Source of the DNA: Clostridiales bacterium | GTDB taxonomy: Bacteria > Bacillota > Clostridia > WRLR01 | DNA: 8,048 nt | Assembly (NCBI GenBank): GCA_031287655.1 | Contig: JAITSR010000230.1 | Span: 1-8,048, forward strand | Reading direction: 5' to 3' | Shown here: positions 1 through 4,619 of the stretch, piece after piece | How the letters are laid out: each line of letters begins with the position of its first letter | Numbering within the stretch: the first letter of the stretch is position 1 | Notes under the pieces: generated by a model | Told to the model about the DNA's origin: nothing | Seen by the model: the letters and a program-made list of their open reading frames with translations, nothing else | The model's database searches: none | Program-made: the position numbers and the translations under genes

Positions 1-1
1 C

Positions 2-997
2 AAGAAGCCCGACATTTCGATGACGCTGAACGGCGCGCTCGCCGGGCTTGTCGGGATCACGGCCGGCTGCGATCAGGTCTCGACGTTCGGCGCGCTTATA
101 ATCGGCCTGCTTTCGGGCGTGCTCGTCGTCGTCGGCATTGAGTTCATAGATAAAGTCGCCAAAATCGACGACCCGGTCGGCGCGATCGGCGTACACGGCA
201 TGTGCGGCGCTTTTGGCACGATTTGCGTCGGGCTGTTCCAAGTCAGTGAGGTACGGGACGAGACGGGGGCGCCGACGGGGCTTGGCGGCTTTTTCTATGG
301 GCACGGCGTAAAGCTGCTCGGCGTCCAGCTGCTTGGCGTCGTCGCGGTCGCGGCTTGGGTAGCGGTCACAATGTTTATCGCTTTCAATGTCATCAAGGCG
401 ACGGTCGGCCTGCGCGTCAGCGAGGAGGAGGAGCTCTCGGGGCTCGATGTCACGGAGCACGGGCTCGCGAGCAGCTACGCGGACTTCATGCCGGTCAGCG
501 GGCTTACGTCCTATCACTCAACCCCCGCGGAGGTCCCGGTTTCGGCGGCCCGGTCGGGCAAAACGGCGCAAAAACCGGCGACGCCGGTCAACGAGGCGAT
601 CCCGGTCGTGAACACGGCGACGCCCGCGGCCCCCGGAGAGATCAAGATCACAATGCTTTCGATCATTATGCAGCAGAGCAAGTTTGAGACCTTCAAAGGC
701 GCGATGCAGAAGATCGGCGTCAACGGCATGACCGTGACGCAGGTGCTCGGCTACGGGATGCAGAAGGGCAGCACGGACGAGTATTACCGCGGCGTCGCGA
801 TCGACCCGCAGCTTTTGCCCAAGGTCAAGGTGGACGTCGTCGTCTGCAAGGTGCCGGTGCGGCTCGTCGTCGACACGACAAAAAAGGTGCTCTACACCGG
901 GCGCGTCGGCGATGGAAAGATATTTATCTATGACGTCGAGAACGTCGTAAAGGTGCGCACAAGCGAGGAAGGCTTCGACGCGCTGCAGGACGACTAA
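2..997 (+). CDS. amt: Ammonium transporter fused to a C-terminal P-II (GlnB/GlnK-like) domain, 5' partial
   Basis: Membrane ammonium channel whose C-terminus carries its own P-II nitrogen-sensing domain. The frame is open from base 2, so the gene starts outside the window; 331 residues are visible. Residues 1-137 are the last third of an Amt/MEP/Rh channel: the KPDISMTLNGALAGLVGITAG signature, the DDP...GVHG segment whose His65 matches the second of the two pore histidines, and a final membrane helix near 105-130. Residues 138-212 are the cytosolic tail (EHGLASSYADFMP, typical of clostridial Amts) followed by an Ala/Pro/Thr-rich linker. Residues 213-331 are a complete P-II domain: a T-loop with GYGMQKG and EYYRG (Tyr262 at the site uridylylated in enterobacterial GlnB), LPKVK, and the nucleotide-binding TGRVGDGKIF B-loop. 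Where many P-II proteins have GRQKG, a Met replaces the Arg. Normally P-II is a separate protein that plugs the channel; here the fusion would make this intramolecular or intratrimer. No separate glnK follows. A convergent gene and a hairpin lie downstream. Confidence 0.93.
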   Translation, partial: KKPDISMTLNGALAGLVGITAGCDQVSTFGALIIGLLSGVLVVVGIEFIDKVAKIDDPVGAIGVHGMCGAFGTICVGLFQVSEVRDETGAPTGLGGFFYGHGVKLLGVQLLGVVAVAAWVAVTMFIAFNVIKATVGLRVSEEEELSGLDVTEHGLASSYADFMPVSGLTSYHSTPAEVPVSAARSGKTAQKPATPVNEAIPVVNTATPAAPGEIKITMLSIIMQQSKFETFKGAMQKIGVNGMTVTQVLGYGMQKGSTDEYYRGVAIDPQLLPKVKVDVVVCKVPVRLVVDTTKKVLYTGRVGDGKIFIYDVENVVKVRTSEEGFDALQDD

Positions 998-1033
998 GAC
1001 AGCTACCCCCCCTTTGATATATGGTTTGATGAG

Positions 1034-1081
1034 ACGCGAAAGCGGCCGACTTTTCTGGCAAGAAGTCGGCCGCTTTCGCGT
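1034..1081. terminator. Perfect 19-bp hairpin between convergent genes, likely bidirectional terminator
   Basis: Arms 1034-1052 and 1063-1081 are perfectly complementary around a 10-nt loop. The stem core is GC-rich (GCGGCCGAC) and carries AAA on the left and TTT on the right, as in two-way terminators, but a further CGCG pair follows instead of a free T-run. It lies 36 nt after the Amt-PII stop and about 50 nt beyond the stop of the reductase gene arriving from the other side. The position between convergent genes is the main argument for termination. Confidence 0.6.
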
Positions 1082-1108
1082 TCGCTTGGCTCTGTTCGGC
1101 TCCGCTGA

Positions 1109-1126
1109 CCGCGCTCTTTTGCGCGG
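1109..1126 (-). terminator. Short GC hairpin just after the aldo/keto reductase stop
   Basis: CCGCGC (1109-1114) and GCGCGG (1121-1126) pair around a 6-nt TCTTTT loop, 6 nt downstream of the reductase stop on the minus strand. There is no T-run after it on the minus strand, so it may only stabilise the mRNA 3' end or act together with the larger hairpin at 1034-1081. Such 6-bp GC stems also arise by chance in DNA of this composition. Confidence 0.3.
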
Positions 1127-1132
1127 CGCGGG

Positions 1133-2335
1133 CTATTTTTTGTGGAACAGGCGCAAAGCCGTGCTGATCGGGACGCGCAGAAGCGCCCCTTCCATCTCGG
1201 CGGCGACCGCCTTTAGTTGGCTGCGGATCGGTATCTGCTGCGGGCAGCGCTTTTCGCAGGTCCCGCAGTTCCGGCAGAGTGACGCCTTTGACGGCTGCCC
1301 GTTCACGACGCCCTCGGTCGCGATGATGTACTGCGCTTTCGCAAAAAACGACTTTCGGACCCCATAGCGGTTGTACCACGAAAAACAGGTCGGAATGTCT
1401 ACGCCGAACGGGCACGGCATACAATACGCGCAGCCCGTACACGGCACGCGGAGGTGGCGGTCGAAGAACTCTTTGACGACCGCGATCATGCGGTGTTCGG
1501 TCGCGCTCAGGTCGGCGGCCGCGTTCCCGATTTCCGACGCGATGCGTGTGTTTTCCTCGATATGCGACTCATCGTTCATGCCGGACAGCGCGGCGACGAC
1601 GCCCGGATGGCTCCAGACCCAGCGCAGGCCCCATTCCGCGGGGCTGCGGCCCGCGTGCGTGACATCGGCCTCAAACAACCGGCGCGCCTCCTGCGGCAGC
1701 TGATCCCCGAGCATCCCTCCGCGCAGCGGCTCCATCGCGATCACGCCGAGCCCGTTTTCGGCCGCGTAGTTCAGGCCCTCCGTCCCCGCCTGAAAATGCT
1801 CGTCGAGATAATTATATTGAATCTGGCAAAAATCCCACGGATAGGCGTCGACGATCAGGCGGAACTCCCGCAGGTTCCCGTGAAATGAAAAGCCGATCGC
1901 CCGGATCCGTCCCCGCGCCTGCTCCTTTGCGATAAAATCCTCGATGCCTTTTTCGCGCAGCCGCCCAAAATCCATCAGGCTGCTCAAGTTGTGTATCAAA
2001 TAATAGTCGATGTGATCCGTCTGCAAGCGCTCGAGCTGTTTTTCAAAAATCTCGTTGATATGCCGCTTGTCCTTCACAAACATCGCCGGCAGCTTTGTTG
2101 CGATCATCACATGGTTGCGCAGCCTTTGGCGCACAAGGACCTTGCCAAGCGTCTTTTCGCTGCCGGGATAGATATACGCCGTGTCAAAATAGTTGACGCC
2201 CCGCTCGACCGCCGCCGCGACTTGGCGCTCCGTGCGCGCCTCGTCTATGATCCCGCTTTTTCGCGGGAACCTCATGCAGCCGTACCCGAGCACGGAAATT
2301 TTATCCTTGGTTTTCGGCATCTCACGGTAGATCAT
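1133..2335 (-). CDS. Aldo/keto reductase with C-terminal ferredoxin-type 4Fe-4S domain
   Basis: Cytosolic oxidoreductase of the clostridial aldo/keto reductase plus ferredoxin type (COG1453-like), 400 aa, about the usual length. The N-terminal TIM-barrel part (about 1-285) has the AKR catalytic tetrad: Asp51 and Tyr54 or Tyr56 in YFDTAYIY, Lys81 in MIATKLP, and His115 in YYLIHNL. The C-terminal part has two cysteine clusters: C299, C302, C305, C308-Pro and C354, C357, C360, C364-Pro, enough for two 4Fe-4S centres. This suggests that electrons can move between the nicotinamide site and iron-sulfur centres or a ferredoxin partner; the substrate cannot be read from sequence. The ATG at 2335 is supported by GGGGAG about 7 nt upstream. 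The gene stands alone: a predicted promoter at 2464-2492 and a structured leader precede it, and hairpins follow its stop. The C-terminus ends ...LFHKK. Confidence 0.92.
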   Translation of the reverse strand: MIYREMPKTKDKISVLGYGCMRFPRKSGIIDEARTERQVAAAVERGVNYFDTAYIYPGSEKTLGKVLVRQRLRNHVMIATKLPAMFVKDKRHINEIFEKQLERLQTDHIDYYLIHNLSSLMDFGRLREKGIEDFIAKEQARGRIRAIGFSFHGNLREFRLIVDAYPWDFCQIQYNYLDEHFQAGTEGLNYAAENGLGVIAMEPLRGGMLGDQLPQEARRLFEADVTHAGRSPAEWGLRWVWSHPGVVAALSGMNDESHIEENTRIASEIGNAAADLSATEHRMIAVVKEFFDRHLRVPCTGCAYCMPCPFGVDIPTCFSWYNRYGVRKSFFAKAQYIIATEGVVNGQPSKASLCRNCGTCEKRCPQQIPIRSQLKAVAAEMEGALLRVPISTALRLFHKK

Positions 2336-2396
2336 CGAACTCTCCCCGTTAAATTCTCTAATGAAGGCGCCCGCCGCATCCGCGCCGCGCGTCCGC

Positions 2397-2461
2397 GAAC
2401 AGTTCAGATCGCTGCCATCCCCCTCCGGTGGAGGGGAATCGTTTCCATGTCTGAACTGTTC
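2397..2461 (-). repeat. Nested inverted repeat in the leader of the aldo/keto reductase gene
   Basis: Outer arms GAACAGTTCAGA (2397-2408) and TCTGAACTGTTC (2450-2461) are a perfect 12-bp match. Inside them CCCCTCC (2420-2426) and GGAGGGG (2430-2436) form a 7-bp stem with a 3-nt loop. The two stems are separated by an asymmetric internal loop of about 11 and 13 nt. The right arm starts only 2 nt downstream of the predicted -10 box, so it covers the expected transcription start. It could be a regulator-binding dyad, a folded 5' leader (two-stem RNA with an internal loop, possibly ligand-binding) or a small dispersed repeat. I do not recognise it as a named riboswitch class. Confidence 0.7.
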
Positions 2462-2463
2462 CT

Positions 2464-2492
2464 ATCATATCAAATTTATCAAATTTACGCAA
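2464..2492 (-). promoter_or_regulatory. Predicted sigma-A promoter for the aldo/keto reductase
   Basis: On the minus strand TTGCGT (2487-2492) and TATGAT (2464-2469, five of six consensus bases) are separated by exactly 17 nt of AT-rich spacer containing two AAATTTGAT-like repeats. The expected start is near 2457, inside the right arm of the nested inverted repeat, giving a leader of about 120 nt before the ATG at 2335. The -35 matches consensus only at TTG. Confidence 0.5.
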
Positions 2493-2575
2493 AAAAGTCA
2501 CTCTCTCGCCACCCGCTGCGACAGGTAAATTCCCAAAGTAAGTTCCACAGTGAGACAAGCTCATAATCATCCATG

Positions 2576-3646
2576 CTATACATCGCCTTTCGCTTTGAAG
2601 ATCAATTTTTTCTGCACGATATAGCTCAGTATAAACAAGGACGAATCCACAAACAGCTTGGAGACAAGAGCCGGGATTCCCAATCCAGCCAATAAACTTG
2701 TAATCGCGCCGCTGAGCAGCATCAATAGTACGAACAGAGCGAAGTATTTAAGCCCCGCGCCGGCTCGGTTTCCTTTATTTTTGAATACAAAGGATTTGTT
2801 AATGATAAAATTGCAAATACCCGAAATCAGCCGCGCCGCGACTGTCGAAATCATAATCCCCGTGTCGTCGGCAGAAAACAGAAACCCGCGTAAGAAGGCA
2901 AAAAGCGCTAAGTCGATGCCCGCGCATACAAGCGACGAGCCGCTGAATTTTAAAATGTTCCAAAAAATCCGTACGGAGTCCCAAAGCGGACGAAAACTGG
3001 AGGAACGATTCTGCTCAATATAGACGGTTTGAATGGGAATCTGAATAAAGGGCACGTTTTCTTTTGCCATCTGCAAAAGCATATTCATTTCGTACTCAAA
3101 CCGCTCGCCCTGTATTTGCCCGCATGCTTCCGCATATTGACGCGGTATTCCCCTCAGCCCTGTTTGGGTATCCAAGCCCTGAATACCGGTCTGCATATCA
3201 AAGACGGCGGAGGTAATCTGGTTTCCCCATTTGCTTTTACCAGGCACATCACGACCGTCAAATCTTCTGACGCCCAACACCAAACTGTCTGGGTTTTCTA
3301 TCAGCGTTCGCGCCACGCGCAGAATATCTTTCGGCATATGCTGAAAATCGGCATCCACCGTCACAAATCCGACGCTTTTCGGATATGTGATCACAATATG
3401 CTTTGCGGCAGTTTTAAGCGCCGCGCCTTTTCCCAAATTACAGGCGTGTCGAAGCACATCACAACCAAAGTCGGACTCCAGTTTGTTGAATATCCACTTA
3501 GCATCGCGGCGGCTCCCGTCGTCTACTATGATAAAAGGAGAACGAAGCAGAGGGCGCATCTCATCAACAAGCCGGAGAAGCCGTTCATCAGGATTATACG
3601 CCGGTATTACGATAATTAGTTTTTCTGTTGCTATATCGTCTAACAA
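2576..3646 (-). CDS. GT2 glycosyltransferase (polyprenyl-phosphate sugar synthase-like) fused to GtrA membrane domain
   Basis: Predicted membrane glycosyltransferase that would move a sugar from a nucleotide donor to a polyprenyl phosphate, with a GtrA-type domain thought to help present or flip the lipid-linked sugar. 356 aa. Residues 8-230 are a GT-A fold of the dolichyl-phosphate mannose synthase type: VIPAYNPDE, VDDGS (41-45), NLGKGAALKTA, the DAD metal-binding motif (98-100) in VDADFQH, and the QTGLRGIP loop (161-168). Residues 236-350 are a GtrA domain of four membrane helices (about 236-256, 263-283, 300-320, 328-348) with the typical ARLISGICNFIINKSFVFK segment. The start is a TTG: it is the only plausible initiator, preceded by GGGGG 9 nt upstream and a short leader from a perfect TATAAT. 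Base composition is clearly more AT-rich than the flanking operons, suggesting transfer. No polysaccharide genes adjoin it, so the target glycan is unknown. Confidence 0.9.
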   Translation of the reverse strand: MLDDIATEKLIIVIPAYNPDERLLRLVDEMRPLLRSPFIIVDDGSRRDAKWIFNKLESDFGCDVLRHACNLGKGAALKTAAKHIVITYPKSVGFVTVDADFQHMPKDILRVARTLIENPDSLVLGVRRFDGRDVPGKSKWGNQITSAVFDMQTGIQGLDTQTGLRGIPRQYAEACGQIQGERFEYEMNMLLQMAKENVPFIQIPIQTVYIEQNRSSSFRPLWDSVRIFWNILKFSGSSLVCAGIDLALFAFLRGFLFSADDTGIMISTVAARLISGICNFIINKSFVFKNKGNRAGAGLKYFALFVLLMLLSGAITSLLAGLGIPALVSKLFVDSSLFILSYIVQKKLIFKAKGDV

Positions 3647-3672
3647 ATAAAATCGCCCCCTTTATGTGCGCG

Positions 3673-3678
3673 ATTATA
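3673..3678 (-). promoter_or_regulatory. -10 box of the glycosyltransferase promoter, flanked by GCGCG/CGCGC
   Basis: A perfect TATAAT on the minus strand lies 27 nt upstream of the TTG start, so the leader would be only about 20 nt. No good -35 lies at 16-18 nt; GGTGAA-like sequence is the best available. The box is bracketed by GCGCG (3668-3672) and CGCGC (3680-3684), a 5-bp dyad that may be an operator or chance. Confidence 0.45.
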
Positions 3679-3710
3679 CCGCGCGATTCTTTAATTCACC
3701 TTTAATCGGT

Positions 3711-3854
3711 TCAGCATTTTTGTATACGCAGTTTTACGGTAAATGTCGTCACGCCGTTTGCGCTTTCGGCGGTTATTGCGCCGCCGGAGTTTTCGACAAT
3801 ATCAATATGCACATTGTAACACGTATCGCGCATACGGCCAATAGAATTTGAAAG
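3711..3854 (-). pseudogene. Remnant of a sensor histidine kinase C-terminus (HATPase domain tail)
   Basis: On the minus strand an open stretch of 47 codons ends at a TGA (3711-3713). Its last part, IVENSGGAITAESANGV followed by TTFTVKLRIQKC, closely resembles the closing segment of histidine kinase ATPase domains, where a helix ending in HGG leads to a strand, then a GTTF motif and the final strand. The usual preceding G-boxes (DxGxG, GLGL) are not present: upstream reads SNSIGRMRDTCYNV, and an in-frame TGA at 3855-3857 closes the frame. An adjacent minus-strand frame (3773-3961) overlaps it and could hold shifted sequence, but I see no kinase motif there. It lies directly upstream of the glycosyltransferase in the same direction, so an intact ancestral kinase gene may have preceded that gene. 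Without alignment this is a motif-based call. Confidence 0.45.
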
Positions 3855-3882
3855 TCACGCCCAGCGCCGATGACTTTCATAC

Positions 3883-3911
3883 TTGTGCAGACTATTGTTA
3901 GATGGTAAAAT
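3883..3911 (+). promoter_or_regulatory. Predicted promoter for the Cys-rich DUF3795-like gene
   Basis: TTGTGC (3883-3888) and TAAAAT (3906-3911, five of six consensus bases) are spaced by 17 nt, with a TG one base before the -10 (extended -10). The expected start near 3918 gives a leader of about 60 nt to the ATG at 3979. The -35 is weak. Confidence 0.4.
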
Positions 3912-3912
3912 A

Positions 3913-3929
3913 CAGTCGAATTGCGACTG
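3913..3929 (+). promoter_or_regulatory. 17-bp dyad over the predicted transcription start, possible operator
   Basis: CAGTCG (3913-3918) and CGACTG (3924-3929) are perfect inverted arms around AATTG, starting one base after the -10 box. The position fits a repressor operator or a 5'-end hairpin. The protein that would bind is not known. Confidence 0.35.
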
Positions 3930-3978
3930 GCGCGCGGTGCGTCGGGTTTTGCGCCGCTCAAAGAAAGGCAAGTGTGAT

Positions 3979-4023
3979 ATGATCGCGGACGGTATTCGGC
4001 AAGCGAGAATTTCGGCTATATGA
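3979..4023 (+). CDS. 14-codon ORF overlapping the DUF3795-like start: leader peptide or frameshifted N-terminus
   Basis: ATG at 3979 has GAAAGG 10 nt upstream and encodes MIADGIRQARISAI before a TGA that overlaps the next ATG as ATGA (4020-4023). The downstream gene has no ribosome binding site of its own, so either this is a short coupled leader ORF or it is the true N-terminus of the Cys-rich protein separated by a one- or two-base indel. I favour the second reading because the site supporting translation sits here. Confidence 0.3.
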   Translation: MIADGIRQARISAI

Positions 4024-4322
4024 ATTGGCTGTGCTATCACAACTGTGTGCCGGGCGTGGAGGTAGAGCGGTTTGACGGTGTGTTCAACTGTCCGGGCTGC
4101 GCCGAAACAGGGCAGGCAAACGCTTGCCGATACTTTCACTGCCCCACGGAAAAGGGATACGCGCATTGTGCGGAGTGCGGTGAGTATCATTCGTGTGATG
4201 GTTACCGTGGCAGTCATTATCCGGGTCAGCAAAATTTAGGGATTACAGCCGAGGAAGTAACGAAATTGGTGATTCCGTATTGCGACAAGGAACGGCTTGA
4301 TATATTTCGGAGTGAAACGTGA
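4020..4322 (+). CDS. Small Cys-rich protein, DUF3795-like
   Basis: 100-residue cytosolic protein of unknown function resembling the DUF3795 family, probably metal-binding through its cysteines. Seven cysteines are visible: C5, C9, CxxC at 24-27, C36, C41, CxxC at 50-53 and C59, in the order CPGC...C-x4-CPTEKGYAHCAEC, which matches the family pattern of a Cys-rich segment followed by EKG-x-x-HC-x-EC. The C-terminal third (ITAEEVTKLVIPYCDKERLDIF) is a charged helix-like region. The ATG at 4020 lacks a ribosome binding site and overlaps the stop of a 14-codon ORF; the residues upstream in this frame (back to a TGA at 3975) have no start codon with a site either, so the N-terminus may be frameshifted. 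The stop overlaps the next gene by GTGA, suggesting coupled translation. Confidence 0.65.
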   Translation: MNWLCYHNCVPGVEVERFDGVFNCPGCAETGQANACRYFHCPTEKGYAHCAECGEYHSCDGYRGSHYPGQQNLGITAEEVTKLVIPYCDKERLDIFRSET

Positions 4323-4534
4323 GAATCTGTCTTTCTGACCAAAACGGCGGCGGGGACCTCGCGGTGACGGATGTGGAAGCGTTCTCCCGTCGCGAAAGCA
4401 TGCTGCAGCTGCGCGAAATGCTGCTGCGCTCAGAAGAAGAGCGGTTCTCCGGCGATCCCGGGCATTCGATTGATGAGGTAGCCCGGATGATGCGCAGCGC
4501 GATTCGGGAGGTCGCCGATGCCAAACGGGGTTAA
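4319..4534 (+). CDS. Phd/YefM-like type II antitoxin, N-terminally truncated, no toxin partner
   Basis: 71-residue protein resembling the central and C-terminal parts of Phd/YefM antitoxins. The segment ICLSDQNGGGDLAVTDVEAF (3-22) matches the family's PVFLTKNGxGDLVVxxxEAY strand-turn-strand, and 24-66 (RRESMLQLREMLLRSEEERF, then SIDEVARMMRSAIREV) is the helical toxin-neutralising tail. The first 30 or so residues that normally form the DNA-contacting N-terminus (PISDLRN-type) are missing. The GTG start is nonetheless well placed: GGAG lies 6 nt upstream, and it overlaps the stop of the Cys-rich gene as GTGA. A RelE/ParE toxin should follow; only a 15-codon ATG frame (4518-4565) occurs, running into a terminator hairpin. 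It may be a relic, or a translated orphan that can bind toxins without controlling its own promoter. Confidence 0.6.
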   Translation: MRICLSDQNGGGDLAVTDVEAFSRRESMLQLREMLLRSEEERFSGDPGHSIDEVARMMRSAIREVADAKRG

Positions 4535-4543
4535 GCAACGCAA

Positions 4544-4581
4544 GCGCAAAGCCCAATCCGCATAGGGATTGGGCTTTGCGC
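4544..4581. terminator. Perfect 16-bp hairpin between convergent genes, likely bidirectional terminator
   Basis: Arms 4544-4559 (GCGCAAAGCCCAATCC) and 4566-4581 are perfectly complementary with a 6-nt loop. AAA and TTT lie inside the stem and are followed by GCGC instead of a free T-run. It starts 10 nt after the antitoxin stop and lies 38 nt beyond the MalG-type permease stop, so it can serve both directions. The design is very close to the hairpin at 1034-1081. Confidence 0.65.
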
Positions 4582-4619
4582 CGCCGATCCGTGCCGCTCT
4601 ATTATCCTTTTTCTTCTCC

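Larger units (their letters stand above)
2336..2575. other. 240-nt intergenic region upstream of the reductase
   Basis: Between the glycosyltransferase stop and the reductase start this holds the predicted reductase promoter (2464-2492), the nested inverted repeat (2397-2461), a GC-rich leader (about 2350-2396) and the ribosome binding site. A run of six T on the minus strand (2491-2496) follows no convincing stem. No credible gene is seen; a 70-codon minus-strand frame at 2358-2570 crosses the promoter and has no family features. Confidence 0.6.

Noticed and set aside
924..1442. 172-codon minus-strand frame across the convergent intergenic region
   Set aside because: It overlaps the ends of both the Amt-PII gene and the reductase and reads through the hairpin; no domain is visible.
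2491..2560. Possible T-run terminator for the glycosyltransferase
   Set aside because: A TTTTTT run exists on the minus strand, but the only nearby pairings are 4-5 bp with long loops; the run more likely belongs to the promoter region of the reductase.
2358..2570. 70-codon minus-strand frame upstream of the reductase
   Set aside because: It spans the predicted promoter and the inverted repeat, and has no recognisable domain.
3029..3619. 196-codon plus-strand frame inside the glycosyltransferase gene
   Set aside because: Antisense shadow; the minus strand has DDGS, DAD and GtrA signatures.
3855..4232. 125-codon minus-strand frame opposite the Cys-rich gene
   Set aside because: The plus strand has a coherent Cys-rich family pattern; this frame is an antisense shadow.
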